NCBI GenBank assembly: GCA_003260075.1
Contig: QLIY01000195.1
Location: 70,716 to 134,715 of the forward strand
DNA: 64,000 nt
Reading direction: 5' to 3'
Source of the DNA: Phallusia mammillata
Lineage: Eukaryota; Chordata; Ascidiacea; Phlebobranchia; Ascidiidae
A program made the translations under genes and the position numbers. Positions 1-12,140 of this stretch are shown one piece after another; position 1 is the stretch's first letter, and each line of letters starts with the position of its first letter. The notes beneath the pieces are model-generated. The model made no database searches and had not been told where the DNA came from. It saw nothing but the letters and a program-made list of their open reading frames with translations.

Positions 1-234
1 CAACAACCGTTAATGCTTCTGATGTCACCCCCTAACTGCCATGGTGCAAAAATGTCCACCAAGCAACCCACCAACAAGTAACATACAACTAGTTGCCCTT
101 GTAACACTATTGCGCCACAGAATTATTTCGTTTGTGGTGCCCATTAACATACAAACAAGTTTTACACTTTGGGGGCTTGTGGGGTAAATGTTGGGGCTAC
201 AGGGTTGAACACAACAATCGACACCTATAAATGT

Positions 235-700
235 CATACTCTACAAGCTATCCAAATTTCAGCCAATTCCGACATTGTTTACAAACTCACCCATTTTAGG
301 TGGCTAGCGGGGTAAATACTAGGGGTTATCAGGACAAACAAAGTGGGAAGCATATCTACATACCTACATCTACCATCTGTGTAAGTTTCAGCCAAATTAA
401 TCAAACATTTGATGGCAAAAGCAGGCGGACAAACTTTGGGGAAAAATACCCATTTTAGGGGGCTAGCGGGGTAAATATTGGGGTAATCAACAAAAACAAA
501 GTGGGATGCACATCTACATACCTATATCTACCATACAAAAACAAAGTGGGATGCACATCTACATAACTATATCTACCATCTGTGTAAATTTCAGCCGAAT
601 CCATCAAACATTTAATGGAAAAACGGGTCGGACAAACTTTGGGAAGAAAAACAAAAAACAAATTCGAGTAAAATCAATATGTGACCCCTTCAGGGAAGGG
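235..700. repeat. Tandem repeat, units of about 160-200 bp, in a G6PD intron
   Basis: The phrase cccattttaggnggctagcg followed by ggtaaatantgggg, then aaagtgggangcanatctac and atctaccatctgtg, recurs at about 290 and 449, with a short inner duplication at 495-580. A further copy after 834 follows a G10 run and is more likely the other allele. No coding similarity was seen in 1-1246. Confidence 0.6.
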
Positions 701-1246
701 GACCTATAATAAGAAACAGAAACATATTCTTGTCAGAATCTTAAAAAAATGTGAATTGTGAACCAAAAATATCTGTTGTTGTTTTGTGGGACAAAACGGT
801 GGTTATTGTTGCAGTTTTTTTTTGGGGGGGGGGCAACCCATTTTAGGGGGCTACCGGGGTAAATATTGGGGTAATCAACAAAAACAAAGTGGGATGCACA
901 TCTACATACCTATATCTACCATCTGTGAAAATTTCATCCAAATCCATCAAACATTAAATGGAAAAACGGGTCGGACAAACTTTGGGAAGAAAAACAAAAA
1001 ACAAATTCGAGTAAAATCAATATGTGACCCCTTCAGGGAAGGGGACCTATAATAAGAAACAGAAACATATTCTTGTCAGAATCTTAAAAAAATGTGAATT
1101 GTGAACCAAAAATATCTGTTGTTGTTTTGTGGGACAAAACGGTGGTTATTGTTGCAGTTTTTTTTTCGAAAAAGCTAATTTACAAATATACTAGAGACAT
1201 TTTAATATTGCCGTATAGGTTTAGGGCGTTGCGCTAAGCCCCTCAC

Positions 1247-1427
1247 ATCACTATGCTTATTTGTATACCTAAGTACTAGCAGGTTTTGAACCATTTCTTT
1301 TCCCAAGTAGTGGTCGATTCTGTAAAGCTGGTCCTCTCGGAATAAACCAGCTAGGTGGTTGGAAAGCTCTGCGCTGGAGTCGAAATCCCGGCCAAACGGT
1401 TTCTCCACAATCACTCTGTTCCATCCA
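1247..1427 (-). CDS. G6PD: G6PD exon 5, catalytic region
   Basis: The exon opens at the acceptor tttttacag, where T completes a Cys codon from the previous exon, then reads [14 protein letters not shown] and later [19 protein letters not shown]. His203 of RIDHY corresponds to the catalytic base of the family, and Lys207 lies in the substrate site. This is the last exon in the window; bases 1-1246 are intron and repeats. Confidence 0.93.
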
Positions 1428-4400
1428 CTGTAAAAAAAACCATTAGTTAAGTTCAAATATATCGAGTTTCTGTTACTCGGAGTTGTATAGTTTCGGTAAA
1501 GGCCTTTGGTTCTTGAAAATATGAAAACCAATTATGCGAAATCAAACCACAGCGATAGAGTAGGAGGTATGCGTGGTTCGTGTATGTCAGATCAAAGTAC
1601 AAACCATTGCTATGTAATGTGATGGACCAAAAACGGAAAACTCATATTTCACCCATTGCTACAAGTACATACTATTCTTTTCTATATTATTATTGACTGA
1701 AAAGGCAATGAATTGTTGCATAACTTGACTTTTACCAGAGAAATTGCAAATTAAATACATTATATGGCAAACGGCGATCGGTGTTGTCAGCATCAGCGCT
1801 CTAAACCAGTGATGGGGGTCCATACTGACATTTTAGGTGGCCCACACAATATAAGTGCACTTACTAAAGACGACCTAAAAAGTTAGGTCAAAATGCGACT
1901 TGTCAATTATTTTAGGGGGGGGGGCCAGCGCTCTAAACCAGTGGTGGGGGTCCATACTGACATTTCAGGTGGTCCACAACACTGAAGGATAAACAATATA
2001 AGTGCACTTCCTCAAGACGACCTAAAAAGTTAGGTCAAAATGCGACTTGTCAATTATTTTATATCACAACTCGAAATTTGTTTTGAAGACACACGTTTCA
2101 AGGCAAAATGCTTGTGATACATGCTTACTTTATCCTTACTCATAAATGGAATATTCTTTGAAATGGGTTTGTGGTCCAGAGCCTAAAACGAGTTGAGAAC
2201 CACTGATCTATACTTTAGTTATACTTTAAATCAGGCTTTAATTTGGAACATTATAACTAGGCAGAGTTCGATTTTTTGCAACTATTTTGTAGTGATTGTA
2301 CACAGGTTTTTTTTTAAGGTTTGGTTTGGGTGACCGCTAAGTAGTTTTAAGAGACCGCAAGTGTTTCATTTAAATACCAAAAAATAGGCATATTTGCTTA
2401 AACGAATTATTTATTAGGCTACTGGCAAATTTTGGGAAACCGCTGGAGAAATTTGGAGAAATCAAAACACCTTAAAAAACACTGATTGTACATACCATTT
2501 CGACATACAGGCGTCATGAATGTTTCTGGTGACGTCGGCGAAGACAGTCGGAGGGAGCGCCAGGTAGAAAACCCTGTTGGCATTACAACCGTTAGGGAGA
2601 CCCAGTATCTCCTTGTTAAGTTTTTCGAAGGCTGATTTGTCGGTGTACGAACCTTGCACGTAGCTCATGCTGTCGAAAAACTTATTCGCTTTGGCCTTTT
2701 CCGAATCTTTGAGCTGCAATTAGAATTGTTCAGGAAAATGCAACTCAAACTTTGAGAAAAATGTTACTTAAAACAAAAAAGACTAATTGGGAAAAATCTG
2801 TATGTTATATACGGTTTTGAAACTGGCATATAAAACAAAATTTCGCTATTTTGCAGCATGTACGCAGTTTTAATTTTTGTAGCTTAACTTGCAATGGAAT
2901 TTAAAATTTAAATGCAAATTTCCAAAAATAATCTAAAAAACGAGTTTCTGTGGTTAATAAATATTTCATAGGGCAAAAACCACACTTGTATACACTTCTG
3001 CATAGGGAAGTACGCCGGCGCTTTTAAACATAACCACAACAAGTGCATTAACTGTTGAGCAATCAGCAACACAATTTGTTGCACTTTTTAAGTAAACAAC
3101 AATGGACAAAGTGCAAACATACGCTATCAGGTATAGCGGATGCCAAATTGTTCACGAGTCACAAAACAAATGAACAGGGTTATACCTTCATGAACGGTTC
3201 CGTTTTCTCTCGTAAATTCTGCACCGTCATCTTCGAGCGGGCATAGCCAACAAAACGAATGTTGCTGGGCAGAAGATCGTCCCTGAACAACCACCTGCAA
3301 CAAGGTCGAACATGTTTAGTTGGACGCTTGGAAAGTCGATGTAACTGGACAAAACACACTGCTGTACATAAAGTGGTTTGTTAGGTAATGATTTGTTCCG
3401 TTTCTTGCGCACGGTTAGTATACGATGCACAACTGAACAAATACTATATATGACGTCATTACTACAAAATTGCGTCATTAGGGAAAACATGTCGTGGTTT
3501 GAGATGCTTACCATAGAAATTTTTTTGTCACATTTCCAGAGCGATTTGCGCGTATGCATTATTGATAAAGGTCAAAAGCATATGTACAGTATTTGCTCTT
3601 CGCTTTACAAGATACTGAAATCGGTTGACAAGTGTACAGGCAAAATATCCCTAGCATGGCAAATACCCATAAGCAAAAGGCCAAATACGTCTGCTACAAG
3701 GCCAATGTACATGGAATGCTTGTTGAGGTAGATCAGTAGTGGTAAAGATTGACCGCAGTTTACAAGTGCACATTTCATAAAAACATGCACAAAACCCGTG
3801 GTCTACTCGAGAGGAACGTCAAGCACGTGGTAAGCACCTGTGGGTGGCGGCATGGTCGACGCATGATCGCCGCGTGATCGGAAAATTACTACTCGTTTGA
3901 TCAACAACAACCCAGGCAAACGACGAGTTTGCAAATACGACATCACAGTAAAATTTTACAATATGATCTCGGCACTATTTCATCATTTTTCAAACTTTAC
4001 TTTTCAAAAGTAAATTTTGACGGTAAGGATTTGTTTTGTAAAAGATCGGGATTATTACCAAATTTTGTTGCCATGATTTGTTTTTAAATTTCTTCACCTT
4101 TTAATGAAAATGCAGGTTTAGCAATAAACTTTGGTCTAAACAACAAGAGATACTTACCATAGTGTAGGAATGATCTTCTTCTTGGCGAGGTCGCCCTAAA
4201 CAAAACAAAACGCAAGTGAATTTGTGTTGTGATAAAGCGAAAGCTAGTCCCTTCGATTGTTCCATGAATCGCGTACACACTGGATGGTATTACCAACAGG
4301 ATCGTACAAACAACAATGGTTTGGTATTATTACATCGCATATGTTACAGTTTTTGCGCAATATTGTCTTTTGGTGATCCAGTTACATAAAGAAAAAATTC

Positions 4401-4920
4401 GCCCCTGCTGAGGTCATAGTGACTCATCAAAAAACGTTTACCGAAGGGGGGGGGGATTGTTCCATGAATCGTGTGTACACCGGATGGTATTACCAAGGAT
4501 TGTACAAAAAACAATGGTTTGGTATTATTACATCGTATATGTTACAGTTTTTGCGCAATATTGTCTTTTGGTTATCCAGTTACATAAAGAAAAATTTCGC
4601 CCCTGCTGAGGTCATAGTGACTCATCAAAAAACGTTTACCGAAAGAACTTATTCTCCAGTTTTGACGGTAAAGCAGTGATATTTTTGTATTCAAAGGGGT
4701 GTAAGCTGCCAGTAACAGTACCAAATGTCGCTGGATACATATATAATTTGCAATGGACACGACGTAATGTCATGATTATTACGGGGGGGGGGATCCAGTT
4801 TTAACGGTAAAGAAGTAATATTTTTATGTTCAAAGGGCTGTTAGCTGCCAGTAACAGTACCAAATGTCGCTGAATACATATATAATTTGCAATGGACACG
4901 ACGTAATGTCATGATTATTA

Positions 4921-4974
<54 letters not shown>

Positions 4975-7543
4975 CCTACCGATGCGCCACACAGGACAAC
5001 TACGTCCGAAACATCAGTGCTGAGTTCGTAATTGTTATTGTTTGTCATACAAGTCTTGCAAGCAGGCAAGTGTTCATTGAGTAGAACAGCTTTACATGAG
5101 AGGCAAGTTGTGACGTCTTCTTGCCGGGAAATCCCCATACCCACGAGTTCCAAAACTCCTCAAGGCGGGCAAACCAGTAGCTTAATGGTTTAATAAACTC
5201 AACTAATATACATGTACAGTTTTCTGCGCTATAGTGACATTAAACGCCAAAAAAGTAAGTTAATAAACTAGATGCGAGTTAAGACGGTGTTTTAAAATCT
5301 TCAACCAGTACGCAACTATAATAATCAAACTTTTTAGGGCGTACTATTGAAAATCGGTCATTAGCTTCAAGATTCATATTACAGGGGGGGGGGTGCAAGC
5401 TAATAAATTATATTTTAGACGGTGTTTAAACATCTTTAACCGGTGCGCAAAGAACGCAACTATAATCAAACTTGTGAGGGCGTACTATTGAAAATCGGTC
5501 ATTAGCTTCAAGATTCATATTACATGGACTAACTTTTTCCTTATTAAAAAGCACACGTGGTCAGATTCCAAGGCGCACCGTTTGAAAAACACTGAGTTAA
5601 GAAAACAACTGACATATCTTCTTATTTTTGCGGTGTTCACAACCTAAAAGAAACTTTCATTAACTGCACCATAAGAGAAACTGGCAAGGTGCTCTTTTTG
5701 TCAAATCAATACTTGGTCATTTGGCAGCGCTGTTCACTTATGTTCAGAACACGACATTTCAATTAACATTCAGCACGCTGGGCCTAGCTCTGTCCTTTAA
5801 ATCAGATCGTTATTTACCACACGTTAACACATCTTAATCATGCTGAACGTTTTATAATTCTCTTGCGCATGAACTGTTACGTAACAATCGTCCTGAGAGC
5901 TTTGTGATGCTAACAATGTACAAGGCACTGGCAATTGGAAAAATCAATCGCGTGTTACACAAGTGCATTCTCTAGTTAATTTTCTATAGCCTCATGGTCT
6001 CGCTATGTGCAACTACGCCGAAATCATTTTTCCTGTTACATAAAGGCTACATAGCTGCCGTAGTGCCCCGAAGGTCATGTATAAACGCAATCTATTCTAC
6101 AAAGGAAATAGCTACAAAGACTGGAGCCGCACACTACACACGTGTTGATCTGAGAATCGACGGACGGTAGACCGACTGGTCTTAACAGTGCGCTTCGCTT
6201 TTGAGCCTGTGACAAACCACGTGACCCACATGGGACGCGCGTCATGAAAAGAAATCGGCTCATTTCTGCCACCTCCCTTTGCTCATTGCTGCCCAAAGCG
6301 CGTTTGCCTAAATTGAACTAGGGATCAGGTTGGCTTGTTACTTAGGGCGGACGTAATATGATATCGACGTCCTGGGCGGGACTATTGAGTAACAAAAAGG
6401 GAATTTCAAACTATGTAGAGTTGTTTTATGTTTACTTCAGTAATTGGTATAACGTTGCAGAGCGAAAATGTGTAAAATGCAGATTAAGTTGAATTGCCAC
6501 ACAAACGTTTAATATCAATATTCCAGGATTAGAATTTGTTAGTTACAACCTGCGATGATTTATTTCGGAAATACATTTTTTACATGGACATTTTTCTCTG
6601 TTGAAAAACTGGTCATTTGCTTGATATGGGCATAAAACTTAACGTCAAAGCGTTAAAAACATATCTGGCGTAATACAATAGCGGAAAAGGCAGAGGACCA
6701 TAGCAGCTGCGTTGTACATTTGCTATTGTAACAAAAAAGTGACCTAAACCGGTTAAAAGACAAAGATATTTTGTAAACTGGAATGGAGATTTAACACCGA
6801 CGTGTGTTGCGTTTTTCGAGCAATTGATTTTTTTCTTGTGCTGCAAATTCCTTTTATTGCACACAAGACGATACTTGAAAAGTGTGACAGTTTGTAGAAA
6901 ACGCCCCCAGTATTATTTTTGTACCAACATCTACAAATAGAAACTCTATGTCATTTTCATTGGCCCATTGCCCACTTGCATTCGTCCTGTACAAGAACAT
7001 GACACTACATGACTTGCAAAATTAAGGTAGGTTAATTATTATTTGTGTCTAGTCATTTCAGTTTGTACTTCTGGGGGAAAGTCAATGAATGGTGTTTGCA
7101 AACCAGTATGGTCATTGTGGTGAGTTATATTTGCTCAGTAAAAAACAAACATTGGGACATCCTATGTATGGAGACACCTTAGGTAGCAACACTGAAGGTC
7201 AATTGAAAGTTGTTTCAAAATTTCACAATGAAAATGTTTTTAAAAATTTGTTGATCAATGGATCAGATATGTCATACTGTATTACTTGTGATGATATACT
7301 TTTCACAAGTTTTCCAAATATATATTTCTATACATACAGTTTATTCCTACTGTTAATAATAAGTAAAAACATTTCATAATACTCATAAATAGTTATTTCA
7401 CATTAAGGTTTACTTACAGAAGCACCGAGGATGACAAAAACATCGCTCTGTCCCACTAACTCCTTTGTAAGAGCTCGTTTGAATCTGGCCAATAAATCCA
7501 TTTTCTGCTGGCCAGGTGCATTTTTGACATCTGGGTATGACAT
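1247..7543 (-). CDS. G6PD: Glucose-6-phosphate dehydrogenase, N-terminal part (5 exons, runs off the left edge)
   Basis: Cytosolic enzyme of the oxidative pentose phosphate pathway; it oxidises glucose 6-phosphate with NADP+ to 6-phosphogluconolactone. Coding exons in gene order are 7543-7418, 4195-4158, 3294-3186, 2713-2496 and 1427-1247; all have AG acceptors and GT donors and join in phase to 224 codons. The dinucleotide-binding motif GASGDLAKKK (residues 40-49) is split between exons 1 and 2. Exon 3 carries WLFRDDLLP and VGYARS. Exon 4 carries [11 protein letters not shown]. Exon 5 carries EKPFGRD (172-178) and the substrate-binding and catalytic motif RIDHYLGKE (200-208). Numbering is within a few residues of the human protein. 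The start at 7543 follows an open stretch of normal N-terminal length. The last donor (1246, GTGAGG) is uncertain by a few bases because the codons after TNK do not match the family. The C-terminal half lies beyond base 1. Confidence 0.95.
4922..4973. other. Poly-G run, 52 bases
   Basis: Pure G, immediately next to the candidate duplicate G6PD exon. Probably an unresolved gap. Confidence 0.8.
4980..5048 (-). CDS. G6PD: Candidate duplicate or alternative G6PD exon ending in GAS
   Basis: An open frame on the minus strand ends [11 protein letters not shown] and is cut by GTAGGA, a usable donor. Exon 1 of G6PD ends [11 protein letters not shown] before GTAAGT. The two share S-D-V-x-V-x-x-G-A-S and the same phase 0 splice, so either could join the GDLAKKK exon. 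The frame stays open upstream to about 5153; a Met codon at 5048 or at 5153 could start it, or the acceptor-like tgcttgcaag near 5055 could open it. A poly-G run (4922-4973) lies six bases past the exon end, so the downstream intron sequence is unreliable. It could be an alternative first exon, a mutually exclusive exon or a decayed duplicate. Confidence 0.4.
5154..7417. other. G6PD intron 1, upstream portion
   Basis: No coding exon recognised here. It holds one allele-type duplication (about 5253-5383 and 5393-5524 around a G run) and short chance open frames such as 6296-6075 on the minus strand with no recognisable family. Confidence 0.5.
7418..7543 (-). CDS. G6PD: G6PD coding exon 1 with start codon
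   Basis: Forty-two codons, beginning MSYPDVKN and ending [11 protein letters not shown] directly before a GTAAGT donor. The end aligns with the first beta strand and glycine loop of the NADP+ fold. It joins in phase 0 to the GDLAKKK exon at 4195-4158 after an intron of about 3.2 kb. Upstream of the ATG I see no further coding similarity, so the rest is taken as 5' untranslated sequence or promoter. Confidence 0.92.
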
Positions 7544-8868
7544 GTTGATAATAGATGGATAGTACCTGTTGCTTTTATTCATTTAAACTACAAGCTGCCT
7601 GGTTTATGAAAACAAAAAATAAATATGGAACATTGGATACAAATAATGTCTCTTACAATCATTTACCACTTTCTTAATCATGTTAGCTATGTTTGCAAGC
7701 ACATGGATGCAATCGAAATCTGAAATCACATATACAATGGAATTGTATGCCTACAGCCAGTGGTGGGATTCAAATTTTTGTCAGCCCGTTCTATCACAAA
7801 AGTCATATATTTCAGCTGGTTCTGTTACAAAAAGTCCATTGACAAAAAAGTCCCTACACATAACACACAATTGAACACTTCATATCTAACACCCCTGCTT
7901 CATCCCAGTTTCTCGTCAACACATTCACTTGCATACAGTATATTATAAAGGGAATATAAGTCCATCATTATCCAGCTAACCAAAGGAAGTGATTACATTA
8001 GGCTCTACAGGCATCAATAATTGCACAGTATCTAGCACTTCCTGGTAACATACCAGACACAACATGGCCAGCATAATCTTTCATTCCTTTACCATTAGTG
8101 ACATTCATTAAAACCATGACAAAAAACATATACACAGTGAAGTTATGCAGCCATGCCATAGTTTTACATGTATTGTATTCAAATTCACAGCAATCAATAA
8201 ACTGCAAACAAAGCTCAATCATAACGAATATCAATACAAAAAATTGATGATACTATCAGTTGACATTAGTCAGCAATGAAAAATGACTCAACAATACAAA
8301 ATGCATACAAATTTAAACATTTTAAATGTGCGTTATTTCAGCAACAGCCCTACTGCAAAGTGAAAATGACAGCATACATTTTGTACACGTTGCCCTCAAG
8401 CCTACCACACTGTTAAACACATCTTTTTGTGGATTTACCCCTCATACAAACTAATTTTAAGTAAGGCACATTTATCTGCATATATGACGTGCAAATAAAA
8501 TATGGTATACTTCAGGGAAAAGAATATTGTATATTATACACAATCTAAAAAACGTGGTTGCAGTCGCACTGAAACAATACATCTAACTTTTCTAGGGCGC
8601 TTTTCACTAACTTTTCTAGGGTGCTGCAAGCATGAAGACGTATCAGATTTGTGCACCATCTGACTGAGCATAGCTAAGCTTCGCGGGCTTGGATTGGACA
8701 CAAGAACACTTTACCAAAAGAGTGCCCGTTTTAAGCCTTACCTTTGTTGGGTGAATGGGTTTATTCACCTGGAAAAGATGCAATATATGTCAAGCGTGTC
8801 TCTGCACTGACAGCTTTTCTCAATACAAAAGTGGTACGTTTTATAACTAAGTTTTTATTTAGTTAAAA

Positions 8869-9058
8869 CTACTTGTCCAAAGTCACTCCAAATTCCAAAA
8901 CAAACGCGCCCAGAACTTTGTTTACTTTCTCTTTGCCGGAAATCTCGCTTCTGATTGGTCGATCATTTGTAGTCAAACTTTTAACAATGACACAGCAATT
9001 CTTGAGGTCGAATTCGAGGGCCTCGTCCCCAAACACGTTGATGTGGCAGTTTAACCAA
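8869..9058 (-). CDS. Unrecognised open frame, possible terminal exon
   Basis: A frame of about 62 codons reads INVFGDEALEFDLKNC near its start and GAFVLEFGVTLDK at its end, then TAG. It opens after a possible acceptor (acttgtcag) and has no Met codon, so it could only be a last exon. AATAAA lies at 8859-8854, ten bases past the stop. No family recognised and no upstream exon found. Chance openness in a GC-richer stretch is a fair alternative. Confidence 0.25.
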
Positions 9059-9425
9059 CTGACAAGTCACGCAAATAAGGCCAGTTATCTATTGACAATC
9101 CTATGCCTTGCCATTGGCAAACAAAGTGGATATAAAATGATGAAAAACTAATTCAGCCATGGCAGGTGTTATGCCGGGCGAACGTAAACCGCGCTGCGAA
9201 ACCAATCGACTGGAAAATTGTAGGTTGTGGTATTCGCAGGAACTGCTTGTTTGTCTGTTAACGACATAAAATTATGTTCGGTAGCTACCTATGATCCACG
9301 TAGTTATAATTTATTCCAACTTAAATAAGAAACACCAGATTCAAACCCAACTTCAGCCTAGGTTAGGCTACTTCTATTTCGGCTTCTGGCCTACATTATC
9401 TTTTCCAACCCCGTTTTGTTCACAT

Positions 9426-9428
<3 letters not shown>

Positions 9429-9460
<32 letters not shown>
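9429..9460. other. Poly-G run, 32 bases
   Basis: Separates two similar copies of an approximately 90-bp segment (cagattcaaacccaacttca). Confidence 0.8.
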
Positions 9461-9462
<2 letters not shown>

Positions 9463-10406
9463 CCCAGATTCAAACCCAACTTCAGCCTAGGCTACCTCCA
9501 TCTCGGCTTCATCTTTTTCAAAAATTTTTTGTTCGCATATTGCCTTCAGTTCATATTCGACTGTATTTCCGTTCGCCGTTTTCGCTTGTTTAAGAACTTA
9601 GAAAGAACGTACGCTATTCTATCCGCATTACTGGGGGGGGGGAGTTCATATACTCGACTGTGTTTCCTTCCGCCGTTTTTGCTTGTTTAAAAACCTGGAA
9701 TTAAAGAACGCTATTCTATCCGCATTACTTTTTTACACTTTCGACAAGGTGTAAAATTTTGATTCCTGCTACTCAAGTTTTAGCAATTTGCCTTGGCTTA
9801 AGTAAGTTTGCTGAAACTTAAAAACATTTGTTCTCTGTCATGTAAAAACAGTCCCGGGATGTGCATGATATGTCCTACCTTGCTGAAATACTGCATTACA
9901 GGCCAGAAGGATAGTTTTAACCTGCAGGGACGGGGCCTTTCAAATCAACTAAAAGATGCCACAAGTTTGTAGAAGTCATGTTTTTCTATTTTCGCTCCCT
10001 ACGAACACATGCAGTGGAATGCAACCAACAATATCCAAACAATAAAATGTCTGAATGTTTTGCGTGTAAAAGTCTTTGTTACGGAGCTTTGGGGGGGGGG
10101 AAACACATGAAGTGGAATGCAACCAACAATATCCACACATTAAAATGTCTGAATGTTTTGCGTGTAAAAGTCTTTGTTACGGAGCTTTGTTTATGTCACA
10201 TTCCGAGTTGGTGATGGTCAACGCTTCACACAAAGCAATGTTTCGACTGGTTAATAGTGCAGACCGCATACAACAAGCCTGTTGATACAAACGGCACCTA
10301 TGGTTTGAAAAACGATTAAAGCGACAAAAACGGGTACTCGGGAAGCAGGAAGCTTGAAACATTGGTTCTCGTTCAAAAAGTTGAGTTTAGATTTTGAAAC
10401 AACATT

Positions 10407-12140
10407 TCATTCCGTTTCCATATATCGCATCATGGTAACTTTTTTAGCAGCTGTGCGATAATCTCCTTCGCTTCCGTCAAGTCCGTACGAGGAGCCACGA
10501 AGACCCAACCCAGCACCACGGGAACGCTGTTTAACCTGCATGGAAATTTAACAACGTTAAAATCTTTCGTGGGGAATCCAAAACAATTTTATAGAGAGGT
10601 TTTTATCCTTTATAACGAAACTGGAAAAGGGCGTTATTCTGTAAGCTTTCTAGCAACCCCTTAATACACTTGTCTACCTGTATAAAAAAAAATTTAACAT
10701 TTTGAAAGACTTAGTTAAGAAAAAAACTAGAAAAGTGGCTTTCTGATATATTTCCATTTTATATATTCTGGGGGGGGGGTAACCCCTTAATACACTTGTC
10801 TAACATTTTGAAAGACTTAGTTAAAAAAAAATGGTTAATAAGTTAAAAAAAACTACATAGGTCTAATCCAGAGGTTCTTAAAGGGGGGGGGGTTTTTGCA
10901 ACACGCGTATTTACGGTAAACCTATGTTACGGTAAAACGCCCAAACGACTGTCTCATAAAACGTCTGTCCGGACGTCAAACGGAGCACTCCCGCTCTGCC
11001 GCCTTAATCGTGAACCAGTGAATTCCTCCCGGGGGGGGGGGATGGGCCACCAGATAAATACAATGAATATCCTGGACCAATCCATTGTTATAAATAAAGC
11101 ATCCATAAAAAGCATGAAACAGATTTTCTTCAATACAAAGTTTGTGATATCAAACAACTGACAGCTAACAATAAATGGCCAATAACTTTTCAAAGCTTTT
11201 ATCGTACTGGATATTCAATAAGTTATATGCAACTATTTCGGGGGGGGGGAACACACTCTTTTTTCGCACCAAGAAAGATTTCATGTTGTGATTAGCAAAG
11301 TGGCTTTCAAGGCAGTGGTTTTAACATTTCTTTGTGGGTTTGACATTTTCCAGGGAACTACAGGGGGGGGGGCATGGACCACCAGGTAAATACAATAAAT
11401 ATCCTGGATTGGACCAATCCATTGTTATAAATAAAGCATCCACAAAAACCATAAAACAGATTTTCTTCACTACAAAATTTCGAGAAGTGATATCAAACAA
11501 CTAACAGCTAACAATAAATGGCCAATAACTTTTTAAAGCTTTTATCGTACTGGATATTCAATAAGTTATATGCAACTATTTCCGGGTTATCACCAAATAT
11601 ATTTAACGTCCTTGGAGAAAACTAAAAAGTCGGATTTAAAATTCACAAGTTTAAACGTGCTTGCTTAGATGAGGGCAATACGTCTAGGCCGAGAAAAAAA
11701 AGAAAAAGAGAAAATATGCTACCGGACTGTGTGCTGTCCTATTTGCTAAATTGACACATGAGCCCAAGTAAACACATTCAACTGGCCATTCGCAACTTTT
11801 ATGACCTGAATGGGGGGGGGGGATCCTTGGAGAAAACTAAAAAGCCAGATTTAAAAGTCACAAGTTTAAACGTGCTTGCTTAAATGAGGCAATACGTCTA
11901 GGCCTTATAGCAGAGAAAAGATGCTACCGGACTGTGTGCTGTCCTATTTGCTAAATTGCCAAATGAGCACAAGTAAACACATTCAACTGGCCATTCGCAA
12001 CTTTTATGACCTGAATGGGAGCGGTGATTCCCGACTGGGACTTTCCCAGACCCGATCCAGATTTCCACCCCATGCGTTGTAGCATCTGGTTGCCAAGATT
12101 GGTGTCGTCGAGTCCATGTTTTGTAGGTTGCTCGAAGGGA
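10407..12140 (-). CDS. RBM5/10: RBM5/10 exons 20-21, G-patch and C-terminus
   Basis: Exon 20 reads PFEQPTKHGLDD then NLGNQMLQRMGWKSGSGLG, the G-patch that contacts DEAH helicases in relatives. Exon 21 reads RSRGAGLGLRGSSYGLDG and ends at TGA (10409-10407), as in vertebrate RBM5/10. Intron 20 is swollen by several allele-type duplications (11040-11850). Confidence 0.94.

Larger units (their letters stand above)
7544..10406. other. Interval between G6PD start and RBM5/10 stop
   Basis: Mostly AT-rich sequence. The stretch 8870-9250 is richer in G and C and carries several CCAAT/ATTGG boxes (about 8953, 9112 and 9201), a possible promoter area. Two allele-type duplications lie at 9337-9545 (G32 run) and 9540-9728, and one at 9990-10195. 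The only plus-strand start with a good context is cagccATGG at 9159, which opens about 37 codons of no known family. Confidence 0.4.

Noticed and set aside
4887..5084. Open frames coding for long poly-Gly or poly-Pro, also at 9291, 22276, 39462, 53902 and 61771
   Set aside because: They exist only because poly-G/C runs contain no stops; the runs are probable gap filler.
8873..9151. 92-codon plus-strand open frame
   Set aside because: No good start (begins at TTG), no similarity, and it lies opposite another open frame in a GC-richer stretch.
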